A stretch of 64,000 bases of DNA from Ruania rhizosphaerae (GCF_009805705.1 NZ_VSMB01000010.1:1-64000); one strand, 5' to 3'. Numbered from the stretch's first letter, positions 33,720 through 42,617 are shown. Program-made: numbers and translations. The notes: generated from the sequence alone by a model not told the origin.

Positions 33720-34597
33720 GCGCGTCCGCATCTTCTCCCACCGCCACGTCGGCCCGCCCGCCCGCTGTGTCCGGCCGAGGCGCGACCTTCGGGCGCGTGA
33801 TCGCCGCGGAGTGGACCAAGATCACCAGTCTGCGGTCCTCGTACCTGCTCGCAGCCGTCACCGTCGCCGTGTCCGGGGCTCTCACCTACCTGTCGGCGAA
33901 CGCTTCCTCAGGTGACCCGGGATTCGACCCGCTCGGCTCACTCACCTCGGCACTCGTCCTGACGCCGATCGGACTTCTCGTGCTCGGCGTGCTCGTGGGA
34001 ACGGGAGAGTTCAGCACCGGGACCTATCAGAGCACCTTCACGGCAGTGCCACGGCGTCTGCCCGTGCTCGCCGCTCAGGTGGTGGTCACTGCCGCATTCG
34101 CACTCGTGACCTCGCTGGTGGCCGTGGGCGCAGCGGTCCTCGGAATTCTGCCGGCGGCCGGCTCCCGAGGAATCACCGTGGACCTGACGGGGGAGCAGAC
34201 GATGCAGATCCTCGCCGGAATGGTCATCTATCCCATGGGTATGGCGCTGTTCGGTATGGCCATCGGTGCGCTGCTGCGACGCCCGGTCCGTGCCGTCGTC
34301 ACTACGGTGACGCTGACCCTTGTGCTCCCCATCGTGCTCATGCTCGCGGCCGATATGGCGACCGACCCGATGGCCCCGAGCCAGCCCGGGAGTTCCCCGC
34401 CGGCACAGGCCGTGGTCAACACCGCCGTCACCTTCTCGCCGAGTGGGGCCGGTTCGCTGCTGACCGTTCCGGAAGGCAGTGGCGTCGAGGGCGCCCCTGA
34501 CCTCGGCCGGTGGGGCGGGGCAGGTGTTCTCGGTGCCTGGATCCTTCTCCCGCTCGCAGGGGCCGCCGTGCGCCTGCGCACCCGCGACGCGACCTGA
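33716..34597 (+). CDS. ABC-2 type permease, first of a tandem pair
   Basis: This 293-residue membrane protein has a cytosolic Ser/Pro-rich start and then the ABC-2 motif FGRVIAAEWTKITSLRSSYL before TM1. About six helices follow, with the conserved GTGEFSTGTYQSTFTAVPRR loop. The next gene encodes a clearly related protein, so the exporter is probably a heterodimeric permease. It couples to the upstream ATPase gene through a 4-nt overlap. Confidence 0.87.
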   Translation: MSASASSPTATSARPPAVSGRGATFGRVIAAEWTKITSLRSSYLLAAVTVAVSGALTYLSANASSGDPGFDPLGSLTSALVLTPIGLLVLGVLVGTGEFSTGTYQSTFTAVPRRLPVLAAQVVVTAAFALVTSLVAVGAAVLGILPAAGSRGITVDLTGEQTMQILAGMVIYPMGMALFGMAIGALLRRPVRAVVTTVTLTLVLPIVLMLAADMATDPMAPSQPGSSPPAQAVVNTAVTFSPSGAGSLLTVPEGSGVEGAPDLGRWGGAGVLGAWILLPLAGAAVRLRTRDAT

Positions 34598-34605
34598 GGA
34601 GCTCG

Positions 34606-35469
34606 ATGAATCGCGCGACCAGTACTCCTCAGCACCGGCTGGAATCCACGCGCCCCGGGTCGCCGTCCCCGACCACAGCACCCGCGCGGCCCGGCGTCAC
34701 GTTCACCCGCGTTCTCGCCGCGGAGTGGACCAAGCTGCTCAGTCTGCGTTCGACGCTGTGGACCGCAGTGGGAACGATCCTCGCGGCGGCCTCGCTCGCC
34801 TACGCACTGGGTCTGTTCGTCCGCCCCGGCGACGACCAGTCCGGGGCGTCGCTGATCGTCTCCGGCTACCTCCTTGCCCAGCTCGGCGCCCTGGTCCTGG
34901 GTGTTCAGGTGGGAACGGGCGAGTACGGTGCCGGTACCTTCAGAGCCACGTTCACCGCTGTTCCCCGGCGCCTGCCGGTGCTCGTGGCGCAGGTAGTCGT
35001 CACGATCGTTGCCGCGTTCGGGACGGCGGCCGTTGCGCTCCTCGCCTCGTACCTGGTGACGATCGGTGCGCGTTCCGACCACGGGCTCATCGTCACCATC
35101 ACCGACAGTGAGACAGCCCGGATCCTGGCTGGATTCGCCGTGTACCTGGTGGGTATCGCGCTGGTCGGGCTCGGCATCGGGGCGTTGCTGCGTCGCCCCA
35201 GTGCGGCCCTCGTTGCCGGGGTGTTGATGGTGATCGTGATCGACCACCTGCTGGCAGTGAACCCCGGGAAGATCGCCGACACGGTGCGTGCCCTCCTGCC
35301 GGGATCCGGCGCCCGTCTACTCATCGACGACGCCGGGCTCGCTGTGCTGGATGCGACGAGCCTGGGGCCCCAGCTCGGAGCCTGGGGTGGCACGGCCGTT
35401 CTCGGTGGCTGGGTGCTCGCGTTGCTCCTGGCCGGGGGATACCGGTTACGCCGCCATGACCTCACGTGA
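34606..35469 (+). CDS. ABC-2 type permease, second of a tandem pair
   Basis: This 287-residue protein is a paralogue of the preceding permease: FTRVLAAEWTKLLSLRSTLW before TM1 and GTGEYGAGTFRATFTAVPRR between TM2 and TM3. It has about six membrane helices. ATG 34606 is preceded by GAGGA and lies 8 nt after the previous stop. The pair probably arose by tandem duplication and now forms the two halves of one exporter. Confidence 0.87.
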   Translation: MNRATSTPQHRLESTRPGSPSPTTAPARPGVTFTRVLAAEWTKLLSLRSTLWTAVGTILAAASLAYALGLFVRPGDDQSGASLIVSGYLLAQLGALVLGVQVGTGEYGAGTFRATFTAVPRRLPVLVAQVVVTIVAAFGTAAVALLASYLVTIGARSDHGLIVTITDSETARILAGFAVYLVGIALVGLGIGALLRRPSAALVAGVLMVIVIDHLLAVNPGKIADTVRALLPGSGARLLIDDAGLAVLDATSLGPQLGAWGGTAVLGGWVLALLLAGGYRLRRHDLT

Positions 35470-35547
35470 AGCGTGCGCAGCGGGACCTGTCTGCACAGGT
35501 GTGCCGCTCCTGGGCCCCGGCGGGGCGATGGATGGGAGAGTGAGGTC

Positions 35548-36954
35548 GTGACGACTCGGCGCACCACCGGATCCCTGCGGCTTCAGGGTGCGGACTCGGC
35601 CGCGCCACTGACGCAGATGCAGGTCCAGCGGCGGGGGCCGCTGGGGCGCCTCGTCGCCGCCCATCCCCGGATCGCCGACGTGGCGCTGATGGTGGCGGTA
35701 TTGCTTCTCGGGCTGCTGACTGTGCTGTTCGCGTCCCTGACTGTCCGGGGAGCGACTGGCCTGGGCTTGTACCCGCAGGACGCGCGTGCGTCGTGGTTGG
35801 TCCCAACCGCCTGGCTCGTCGGGGCTGCGGTAGGGGCGGTGCTACTGCTCGCCCGGCGAGCGCGGCCGCTGACCGTCACAGTGGCGCTGTGCGTCCTGGC
35901 CGTGGCGTCCCTCGCCAGTGCGGGGGTCCTGGGGGTGGTGGGAGTCTGCCTCGCGTGTGCGCTCTATGCGGTTGCCTCCGACCGGCCTCCGCGGACCACC
36001 TGGCTCAGTTGTGCGGCCGTGTTCGTCACCGTCTCGATCGCGATGTGGTGGTGGCAGGACATCGGTCTGGCAGAGATCTTGCTCTGGAGTGATCCGATCA
36101 TGACGCCGACGGGTGACCCGGTCCACGAGCTCCCCGAGCCGCTCTTCTCGCCGGGGCGTCGCTCGGCGTCGGTGTTCCTCCTGCTCGCTCTCCTGTTGCT
36201 GGGGGTGGCAGCCGGGTCGGGAGTCCGTGCCCGCCGGTTGCACGCTCTCGGACTCATGGAGCGATACGAGGCGATGGCCCGCGATCGCGACAAGAGTGCG
36301 GCGCTCGCCCGCGCTGCCGAGCGGTCACGCATCGCACGCGAAATGCACGATGTCGTCGCGCACAGCGTCTCGGTGATGGTTGCTCTTTCCGACGGCGCTG
36401 ACAAGGCTCTTGAGCGCGCGCCGGACAGTTCACGTCAGGCCCTGCGTGAGCTCTCCAGTACTGGTCGGACGGCCTTGTCGGACATGCAGCGCGTGCTGGA
36501 GGTATTCGATCCCGATGATGCCGACGACGATGGGCACCCCGACCTGGCTGAAACTGCTGCGACTGACCTGCGTACCGTCGTCGAGAGGTTCCGCGTGGCC
36601 GGCCTTCCGGTCACGGCCTCTGGCCTGGAGACAGAGCTCCCGCAGGACACCTCGCTGCGCCTGGCCGTGGTGCGCATCGTCTCCGAGAGCCTGACCAACG
36701 TGCTCCGGCACGCTCCCGGCGCTTCGTCCGTGGAGGTCACGCTGCGGCGCAGCGGCACGTTCGTCGAGGTGGAGATCATCGATTCCGGTGGCACACGGCC
36801 CGGCGCCGGCGGCACCGGGCGGGGTGTCGTCGGGATCCGCGAGCGGGTCGCGCTCCTGGGCGGCCATGCTGAGATCGGCCCGCGGACGGACGGAGGATGG
36901 CGTGTGGCCGTCGTCTTGCCGTCGACCGGTGGCCACGAGGGAGAACGCCGATGA
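35548..36954 (+). CDS. sensor histidine kinase, NarL-partner (HisKA_3) type
   Basis: This 468-residue kinase has about five N-terminal membrane helices (about 48-225), a coiled-coil-like linker, HisKA_3 with the phospho-His in [18 protein letters not shown], and an HATPase domain with [28 protein letters not shown] and [15 protein letters not shown]. It belongs to the membrane-sensor kinases often linked to ABC exporters (LiaS/DesK-like). GTG 35548 has GGGAG upstream. Its stop overlaps the regulator ATG by 4 nt. Confidence 0.9.
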   Translation: MTTRRTTGSLRLQGADSAAPLTQMQVQRRGPLGRLVAAHPRIADVALMVAVLLLGLLTVLFASLTVRGATGLGLYPQDARASWLVPTAWLVGAAVGAVLLLARRARPLTVTVALCVLAVASLASAGVLGVVGVCLACALYAVASDRPPRTTWLSCAAVFVTVSIAMWWWQDIGLAEILLWSDPIMTPTGDPVHELPEPLFSPGRRSASVFLLLALLLLGVAAGSGVRARRLHALGLMERYEAMARDRDKSAALARAAERSRIAREMHDVVAHSVSVMVALSDGADKALERAPDSSRQALRELSSTGRTALSDMQRVLEVFDPDDADDDGHPDLAETAATDLRTVVERFRVAGLPVTASGLETELPQDTSLRLAVVRIVSESLTNVLRHAPGASSVEVTLRRSGTFVEVEIIDSGGTRPGAGGTGRGVVGIRERVALLGGHAEIGPRTDGGWRVAVVLPSTGGHEGERR

Positions 36955-37667
36955 CGACAGTGCTGCTGGTAGACGATCAGGCTCTGGTGCGGATGGGATT
37001 TCGGCTCGTCATCGAGACCGAGCCCGACCTCGAGGTGATCGGCGAGGCGTCGGATGGCAGGATCGCGCTCGAGCAGGTGGCGGCGCTCTCGCCTGACATC
37101 GTGCTGATGGACATCCGAATGCCCGGCATGGGCGGAATCGAAGCCACGCAGCGGCTGGCTGCGGAGCACCCGTCCACACGGGTGCTCGTGCTGACCACCT
37201 TCGATGTCGATGAGTATGCGTTCGCCGCATTGCGTGCGGGAGCGAGTGGATTCCTCGCGAAGAACGCCCGCCCGGATGAACTCGTCGAGGCGATCCGCAC
37301 GGTGGCCTCAGGCAGCTCCGTCGTCGCACCGCGGCTGGTGCGCCGCATGCTCGACCTGTTCGCCGCGCACCTGCCCGCCGATACCGGTGCTGGTCACGGC
37401 GAAGACGGGCTCGATCCTCGCCTGCATGTCCTCACCCCGCGAGAGCTCGACGTGCTGCGGTGCGTGGCGGAAGGGCTCTCCAACGCGGAGATCGCCGCGC
37501 GTCTTGTCCTCTCGGCCACGACGGTGAAGACCCACGTCGGCCGGATCCTGGCCAAGCTCGGCGTGCGCGACCGGGTGCAGGCGGTGATCGCAGCGTACGA
37601 GTATGGTCTCGTTGGCGTGGGGGAGGGCGACGGCGGACCTCACCCTGGCCTGCGCCCCATTGACTGA
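36951..37667 (+). CDS. NarL/LuxR-family response regulator
   Basis: This 238-residue protein has a receiver domain with [18 protein letters not shown], phospho-Asp in [18 protein letters not shown] and [16 protein letters not shown]-terminal LuxR HTH follows ([40 protein letters not shown]). ATG 36951 overlaps the kinase. As the last gene of the ABC exporter/kinase unit it probably activates that operon, perhaps through the GATATC boxes at 32.86 kb. It converges with the next kinase gene with only a few bases between. Confidence 0.93.
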   Translation: MTTVLLVDDQALVRMGFRLVIETEPDLEVIGEASDGRIALEQVAALSPDIVLMDIRMPGMGGIEATQRLAAEHPSTRVLVLTTFDVDEYAFAALRAGASGFLAKNARPDELVEAIRTVASGSSVVAPRLVRRMLDLFAAHLPADTGAGHGEDGLDPRLHVLTPRELDVLRCVAEGLSNAEIAARLVLSATTVKTHVGRILAKLGVRDRVQAVIAAYEYGLVGVGEGDGGPHPGLRPID

Positions 37668-37671
37668 GGCT

Positions 37672-38787
37672 TCAGGGAGTCCCACCAGCAGTGCCGCCGT
37701 CGGGCGCGTACGCCAGCCGGACAGTGACACGCAGCCCTCCGGGTGCACGTGCCGAGATGGCGAGCCGTCCGGCGTGTGCCTCGCAGATACTGGCGACGAT
37801 CGCCAGCCCGAGGCCCACCCCACCGCGCTGATCGTTGTGCAGGCGTTCGGTCGCCCGCTGAAACGGCTCGGTCAGCGTCGAGATCGCCTGCGGTGGCACC
37901 GGTTCCCCGGTGTTCTCCACCGTGAGCAGCACGGTGTCACGGTCGACGGCGGTGCTCACCCAGACCGAGCCGCCGGCACCGTCGTTGTGCACGATCGCGT
38001 TGTGCACCAGGTTGGTCACCAGCTGCAGCAGAAGCGCGGGGGAGCCGACGGTCTGCGCCACCTCACCGGAGACGTCGAGAGCGATACCCCGCCGTTCGGC
38101 GAGAGGCAGGAGCGTCTCGGTGGCTTCTTCGGCCAGCAATGAGAGGTCGACGCGCTCGCGGGCGAACGTCCGGCGACCAGCATGGCTGAGCACGAGCAGG
38201 GACTCGGTGAGGGTGATGGCTCGTGCATTCACCTCGTGCAGGCGTGCGATCAGCTGATCGACGTCACGGTTCGGGTCTGCACGGGTGGCCTCGAGCAGCG
38301 ACTGCGTCGTGGCCAGTGGTGTGCGTAGTTCATGGGAGGCGTTCGCCGCGAACCGCTGCTGCTCGGCGACGTGCGCCTCCAGCCGCTCCAGCATCACGTC
38401 GAAGGCGTCGGCGAGCTCACGGAACTCGTCGTTGCGACCCTCCATCCGGATCCGGTGCGAGAGGGAGCCCGTCGAGGCGGCACGGGTGGCACTGGTGATT
38501 CGCGCGAGCGGTGCCAGCATCCGGCCGGCGAGGAGCCAGCCGCCGGTGAGACCGAACACCAGGAGCAGCACCCACGCCAGGGCGATCCGTGGGGCAAACG
38601 CTCGCTCGAGATCGGAGCGGTTCGGGACGAAGGGTCCGCGAGTGTCGATCGGCCCGTCGGGCACGTAGCGCAGCAGGAACACCCATACGACAGCGAGCAG
38701 CAGCGTGCCTGCGATCATGACCAGCCCGGCGTAGCTCAGCGTGAGCTTGACCCGTACGCTCACGCCCGGTCGCCTCGACACCGTCAC
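37672..38787 (-). CDS. sensor histidine kinase (VanS-like position)
   Basis: This 371-residue kinase has TM1 (about 15-40), a short extracellular loop (LRYVPDGPIDTRGPF to about 66), TM2 (about 68-88), HAMP, HisKA with His152 in NASHELRTPLAT, and HATPase_c with NLVHNAIVHN and GGVGLGLAIVASI. GTG 38787 is chosen because it overlaps the regulator stop (GTGA). It is a paralogue of the kinase at 17440-18621. The divergent VanY-like peptidase gene suggests cell-wall sensing. Confidence 0.9.
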   Translation of the reverse strand: MTVSRRPGVSVRVKLTLSYAGLVMIAGTLLLAVVWVFLLRYVPDGPIDTRGPFVPNRSDLERAFAPRIALAWVLLLVFGLTGGWLLAGRMLAPLARITSATRAASTGSLSHRIRMEGRNDEFRELADAFDVMLERLEAHVAEQQRFAANASHELRTPLATTQSLLEATRADPNRDVDQLIARLHEVNARAITLTESLLVLSHAGRRTFARERVDLSLLAEEATETLLPLAERRGIALDVSGEVAQTVGSPALLLQLVTNLVHNAIVHNDGAGGSVWVSTAVDRDTVLLTVENTGEPVPPQAISTLTEPFQRATERLHNDQRGGVGLGLAIVASICEAHAGRLAISARAPGGLRVTVRLAYAPDGGTAGGTP

Positions 38788-39464
38788 CGCCGAGAGTCCA
38801 TGGCTTCGGTGTCGATGCGGTAGCCGACCCCCGGGATGGTAGCGATCACCCACGGCTCACCGAGGCGCTTGCGCAACGCGGAAACCGTGATCCGCACGGC
38901 GTTGGTGAACGGATCGGCGTTCTCGTCCCAGGCGCGCTCCAGCAGTTGTTCGGCACTGATCACCCCGCCGCCGGCGGCGGCGAGCACCTCGAGTACTGCG
39001 AACTGTTTCCTGGTGAGCGACACATGGCGCCCTTCCCGGTAGACCTCGCGCCGGAACGGGTCCACCCGCAGACCGGCGATCTCCAGGACCGGGGGCCGCT
39101 GGTGGGATCGGCGGCGCTGCAGCGCCCGGATGCGCAGCACGAACTCGCGCATCGCGAACGGCTTGGTGAGGTAGTCGTCGGCGCCGAGCTCGAACCCGGA
39201 CGCCTTGTCGTCGAGCCGGTCGGCGGCGGTGAGCATGAGGATCGGAGTGCCGGTGCCGGAGTCGACGATGTGCCGGGCCACGTCATCACCTGAGGGTCCC
39301 GGGATGTCCCGGTCCAGCACGGCCACGTCGTAGTCGTTGACCGCCAGCAGCTCCAAGGCGGTGTCCCCATGGCCGGCGATGTCGGCGGCGATCGCCTCGA
39401 GCCGCAGGCCGGTCCGGATGGACTCGGCCAGGTACGGCTCGTCCTCGACGATCAGCACGCGCAT
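38784..39464 (-). CDS. OmpR-family response regulator (VanR-like position)
   Basis: This 226-residue regulator has a receiver (MRVLIVEDEPYLAESIRTGL, phospho-Asp in VAVLDRDIPGPSG, LMLTAADR, YLTKPFAMREF) and a winged helix (VSLTRKQFAVLEVLAAAGGG, NAVRITVSALRKRLGEPWVI). It is strikingly similar to the regulator at 18618-19283, including the SIRTGLRLEAIAAD region. It probably controls itself and the divergent peptidase gene through the inverted repeat at 39495-39520. Confidence 0.92.
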   Translation of the reverse strand: MRVLIVEDEPYLAESIRTGLRLEAIAADIAGHGDTALELLAVNDYDVAVLDRDIPGPSGDDVARHIVDSGTGTPILMLTAADRLDDKASGFELGADDYLTKPFAMREFVLRIRALQRRRSHQRPPVLEIAGLRVDPFRREVYREGRHVSLTRKQFAVLEVLAAAGGGVISAEQLLERAWDENADPFTNAVRITVSALRKRLGEPWVIATIPGVGYRIDTEAMDSRR

Positions 39465-39494
39465 CCTGTGATGTTACGAGCCGGGACCTATCGT

Positions 39495-39520
39495 CGGCGT
39501 ATCGAGAACTGCATACGCCG
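39495..39520. promoter_or_regulatory. 8-10-8 inverted repeat in the regulator/VanY divergent promoter
   Basis: CGGCGTAT (39495-39502) and ATACGCCG (39513-39520) are exact complements separated by 10 nt, about midway between the two divergent start codons. It is a candidate operator of the adjacent OmpR-type regulator. Confidence 0.5.
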
Positions 39521-39550
39521 GCGCAACACGGCCCCACCTTGACTGGCGTG

Positions 39551-40162
39551 ATGAGTCGCAACAGATCAGTCGTTCGCACCCCTCGGATCCTTCTCGTCGT
39601 CGGCGTGGCCGTCGCGGTACTGGCGGGCCTGGTCGGTTACCGCGCGCTGCTCCCGTCCGCGCCGGCAGCGCTGGAGGTGCTCGAGGGTGGGCACCGCGGC
39701 GCCCCGGACGAGGCCGACGGCGTCGTTCCTGACGGCGCCACCGTGTCCGTTTTCGATGACGACACCCCCGCTGTGGCGAACCTTGAGCCGGAGCTTCTTG
39801 ACGCCGTCCGCCGTGCTGCCTCCGTCGCCGCCGACGACGGCGTCGAGTTCTCGGTCACCAGTGGCTGGCGCTCGGCGAGGTTCCAGCAGCAGCTGCTGGA
39901 CGACGCCGTCACCGAGTACGGCTCCGAGGCCGCGGCGGCTCGCTGGGTCGCCACGGCCGAGACCTCGGCCCACGTGTCGGGTGAAGCGATCGACATCGGG
40001 CCCGTCGACGCCATGTCATGGCTCTCCCAACATGGCGTCCGGTACGGGCTCTGCCAGGTCTACGGCAATGAGCCCTGGCATTACGAGCTGCGCCAGGAAG
40101 CCGCCGAGCACGGGTGCCCGCCGATGTTCGCCGATCCCACCGAGGATCCTCGGCTCCAGTGA
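39551..40162 (+). CDS. M15-family D-alanyl-D-alanine carboxypeptidase (VanY-like)
   Basis: This 203-residue protein has an N-terminal membrane anchor (about 12-30) and an extracellular zinc peptidase domain. VanY motifs are VTSGWRSARFQQQL, SAHVSGEAIDIG (zinc ligands His141 and Asp148) and GNEPWHYELR (catalytic Glu174, zinc His177). It would trim D-Ala-D-Ala ends of peptidoglycan stem peptides. A GTG one codon before the chosen ATG is an alternative start. It is divergent from the VanRS-like pair, which probably regulates it. Confidence 0.88.
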   Translation: MSRNRSVVRTPRILLVVGVAVAVLAGLVGYRALLPSAPAALEVLEGGHRGAPDEADGVVPDGATVSVFDDDTPAVANLEPELLDAVRRAASVAADDGVEFSVTSGWRSARFQQQLLDDAVTEYGSEAAAARWVATAETSAHVSGEAIDIGPVDAMSWLSQHGVRYGLCQVYGNEPWHYELRQEAAEHGCPPMFADPTEDPRLQ

Positions 40163-40240
40163 TGCCGCGCCGAGGGCGGCCTGGATGTCGTCGGAGCGCG
40201 TTCGAACGACACTCAGGCCACCGTCGCGATGGGCACCAGG

Positions 40241-40777
40241 TCATAGCACGGCTGCGTAGCTTGTCTCGAGCGTCGCCGTGCGCTCGGAGCTGAAGAGATC
40301 CACCTGCTCGTCGTGGAGGTGTGCCACGAGGGCATCGACGCACAGGTGGTATCCGGTGGCGGTGCTGGCGAAGCCTCGCGGTGCGGGCTTGTCGGCGTGC
40401 ACTGTCACGGTCAGGCGAGTTCCGCCGTCGACCGCCTCGATCTCGAACCGGAGCCGCTCACTATCCCAGGTGAACTCGAACGTGCGAGGTGGGTCCCAGG
40501 TCAGCAGCTCGCCGGGAAGGCTCGCATCATTCAGATCGAGCCCGGCGGCCTCGATCTCGGACCCGGCCTGCTCGATCGATTCGGGCCAGAACGCGATCGT
40601 GAGGGTTGAGCCCGGGATCCGTTCGCCGATGATGTCGGCGGGAAACCAGTGTCGCAAGTGCTCGGACTCGGTGATCGCTCGCCAGACCTTCTCCGGGGGG
40701 TGGCGCAGTTCCCGTTCGTAGCGCAGCACGACTCCCGCACCATCGCGGGTGACGGTGCCCATGGGTGTCTCGGACAT
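40241..40777 (-). CDS. SRPBCC (AHSA1-like) domain protein
   Basis: This 178-residue cytosolic START-fold protein of the AHSA1/polyketide-cyclase-like subgroup is recognised from RELRHPPEKVWRAITESEHL, HWFPADIIGERIPGSTL and GELLTWDPPRTFEFTW. Such genes typically follow an ArsR repressor and encode small hydrophobic-ligand-binding proteins of unclear role. ATG 40777 shares its bases with the ArsR stop (TGATG-type overlap), so the two are co-translated. An upstream in-frame start would run into the ArsR gene. Confidence 0.88.
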   Translation of the reverse strand: MSETPMGTVTRDGAGVVLRYERELRHPPEKVWRAITESEHLRHWFPADIIGERIPGSTLTIAFWPESIEQAGSEIEAAGLDLNDASLPGELLTWDPPRTFEFTWDSERLRFEIEAVDGGTRLTVTVHADKPAPRGFASTATGYHLCVDALVAHLHDEQVDLFSSERTATLETSYAAVL

Positions 40778-41106
40778 CAGTGTTCTCCTTCGGCGTCGGT
40801 CATTTCGTCCAGGTGTGCCTCGAGGGCGTCGAGGCGGTCGGCCCAGGCGCGCCGGTAGGGCCCGAGCCACTTGTCGAGCTCACGCAGCGGTTCCGGTGTG
40901 AGTGTGTAGTGCCGGCGTGGTCCATCGACGCGCGCATTCACCAGCTGGGCCTCGCCCAGCACCTTCAGGTGCTTGGAGACGTTCGGCTGTGCCGTCCGGA
41001 GCAGGTCGACCAGTTCCGAGACCATCAGGTCACGCTCGCGCAGGAGGTCCAGGATCTGGCGCCTGGTCGGGTCGGCCAGCACCGTGAACGCGTCTCGGGT
41101 TGGCAT
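40777..41106 (-). CDS. ArsR-family transcriptional regulator
   Basis: This 109-residue winged-helix repressor has VLADPTRRQILDLLRERDLM, VSELVDLLRTAQPNVSKHLK and LVNARVDGPRRHYTLTPEPL. There is no Cys metal-binding motif (ELCVCDL-like), so it is not a metal sensor of the ArsR/SmtB kind. It is the first gene of an ArsR-SRPBCC pair and probably autoregulates that pair. Confidence 0.9.
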   Translation of the reverse strand: MPTRDAFTVLADPTRRQILDLLRERDLMVSELVDLLRTAQPNVSKHLKVLGEAQLVNARVDGPRRHYTLTPEPLRELDKWLGPYRRAWADRLDALEAHLDEMTDAEGEH

Positions 41107-41206
41107 GGAGGCAACTATTCCGCTCGGAGAATATTCCTGTCAAGGAATTTGATGCGTGCTGCACCCTGCGAGCCGGCACCGAACGGCACCATCGCGCTAC
41201 CAGCGG

Positions 41207-41225
41207 CACTTGTAAAGAACAAGTG
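41207..41225. promoter_or_regulatory. CACTTGT-n5-ACAAGTG operator before the HxlR gene
   Basis: A perfect 7-5-7 inverted repeat lies 21 nt upstream of the HxlR GTG. A third half-site, ACAAGTG, overlaps the start codon (41240-41246). This arrangement fits autoregulation by the HxlR protein. Confidence 0.6.
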
Positions 41226-41245
41226 GCTACTGGCAGAGTACAAGT

Positions 41246-41914
41246 GTGCGTAGTTATCTCGACGCTTGCGGAATCACGCGGGCCCTGGATGTGGTGGGGG
41301 AGCGATGGGCGATTCCGGTGATACGTGAGCTCATCTTCGGTCCTCGCCGATACTCGGATCTCGACACGGCGCTGCCGGGCGTCAGCACCAACATCTTGGG
41401 TGCTCGACTCAAGGAGCTCGTCAAGGCGGGCGTTGTCGTGAAGCGGCGGCTGGCTCCGCCGACGCCAGCGAACGTCTATGAGCTGACACCCTGGGGTGCC
41501 GCCCTGGAGCCTGTGCTGATTGAGCTTGGGAGGTGGGGGTCGCGCACCGCGGTGGATCTCTCTCATCAGGCGCTCAGTGCCTCATCGCTGGCCCTGTCGC
41601 TGAAGACCACCTTCGATGCCCATGCTGCTGCCGGTGTCGAGCTCGACGCGCAGTTGGTGATGGGCGAAGACTGCTTCGGCGTGCACATCGGCAGCGGGGT
41701 CCTCACGATCGGTCGCGACGCTCCGCACACCGGCCGGGCGTCGGGACTACGCCTTCATGCAGACCCTCCCACGATGGCGTCCTACGTCTATCAGGGTCTT
41801 GAGGCGGCTGGGACGGCCTTCGATGTGATTCGCATCGAGGGTTCGCGCGGATCGGCAGAGCTGTTCACCCGGTGCTTCACCCTTCCTGAACCTCCAACGA
41901 AAGGAACACTATGA
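41246..41914 (+). CDS. HxlR-family transcriptional regulator with C-terminal extension
   Basis: This 222-residue protein has an HxlR winged helix (about 1-105) with LDVVGERWAIPVIRELIFGP, RRYSDLDTALPGVSTNILGA and GVVVKRRLAPPTPANVYELT. An additional C-terminal domain of about 110 residues has an SCP2/sterol-carrier-like feel (ASSLALSLKTTFDAHAAAGV). GTG 41246 has no ribosome site and CAGAGT 6 nt before it, so transcription is probably leaderless. Its stop overlaps the DHFR-like gene (ATGA), its probable target. Confidence 0.85.
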   Translation: MRSYLDACGITRALDVVGERWAIPVIRELIFGPRRYSDLDTALPGVSTNILGARLKELVKAGVVVKRRLAPPTPANVYELTPWGAALEPVLIELGRWGSRTAVDLSHQALSASSLALSLKTTFDAHAAAGVELDAQLVMGEDCFGVHIGSGVLTIGRDAPHTGRASGLRLHADPPTMASYVYQGLEAAGTAFDVIRIEGSRGSAELFTRCFTLPEPPTKGTL

Positions 41915-42552
41915 ATGGACCCGAAATCGACGTATCGACGGCGGTGAGCCGCGGCGGCACGTCGGCCGACCACTCACCTGAGGGGTCGGGGCGTGTCATC
42001 GTCTACGAGTTCCTCTCCCTCGATGGGCGGTTCGAGGGCCCGCCCGGCAACGAGATGGACTGGGTGCAGCGACACTTCAGCCATGAGATCGAGGTCGACA
42101 TCGCTGCACAGTACGAGCGTCTCGGTGGCTTCCTCATGGGTCGCCGGACGTTCGATTCTCTCGCCTCCTATTGGCCCACCTCGGCCGCCGCGCATGAGCA
42201 CCTGGTCGGGGCCATGAACACCCTCCCCAAGTTGGTGATCTCCCATCGCTCGGATGTCAGCGCGTGGGCCAACTCCCATCATCTTGGTGATGAGCCCTTC
42301 GTGGCGTTGCGGCGCGAACTGGCTGCGAGGGGGGAGATCATGCTGATCGGTAGTCAGGACATCGCGGATCAGTTAGCCCGGGCCGATCTGGTCGATGAGT
42401 ACCGGTTCCTCGTCTTCCCGGAGGTTCTCGGGCGTGGCCGACATCTCTTTCCTGCTGAAGGACCGTCGAGGTCATGGATGACGACTCGCAGTCGTCGATA
42501 CGACACAGGTGCCGTCGCGCTGCACCTCGAGCGACCGCCCACTCGATCCTGA
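41911..42552 (+). CDS. dihydrofolate reductase-family protein (RibD C-terminal-like)
   Basis: This 213-residue protein has the YyaP/RibD_C fold: VIVYEFLSLDGRFEGPPGNE at the start, GGFLMGRRTFDSLASYWP, NTLPKLVISHRSD, EIMLIGSQDIADQLARADLV and VFPEVLGRGRHLFP. Such NADPH-dependent reductases are distinct from true FolA, and their substrates are generally unknown. The first 28 residues are a polar extension. It is co-translated with the HxlR regulator through a 4-nt overlap. Confidence 0.87.
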   Translation: MNGPEIDVSTAVSRGGTSADHSPEGSGRVIVYEFLSLDGRFEGPPGNEMDWVQRHFSHEIEVDIAAQYERLGGFLMGRRTFDSLASYWPTSAAAHEHLVGAMNTLPKLVISHRSDVSAWANSHHLGDEPFVALRRELAARGEIMLIGSQDIADQLARADLVDEYRFLVFPEVLGRGRHLFPAEGPSRSWMTTRSRRYDTGAVALHLERPPTRS

Positions 42553-42600
42553 GGGCAGCACCGCCACCTGGCGTACGCCGTCACGAACTGTCGAATTCTG

Positions 42601-42617
42601 CTCCGCCGCCGGCGGAG
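42601..42617 (+). terminator. hairpin after the HxlR-DHFR operon
   Basis: CTCCGCC-GCC-GGCGGAG forms a 7-bp GC-only stem with a 3-nt loop, 48 nt after the DHFR stop codon. No T-run follows. It is a plausible GC-rich terminator. Confidence 0.45.

Noticed and set aside
40140-40153. Palindrome CCGAGGATCCTCGG at the 3' end of the VanY-like gene
   Set aside because: It lies inside the coding sequence with no loop and no T-run; codon content explains it as well as a terminator would.
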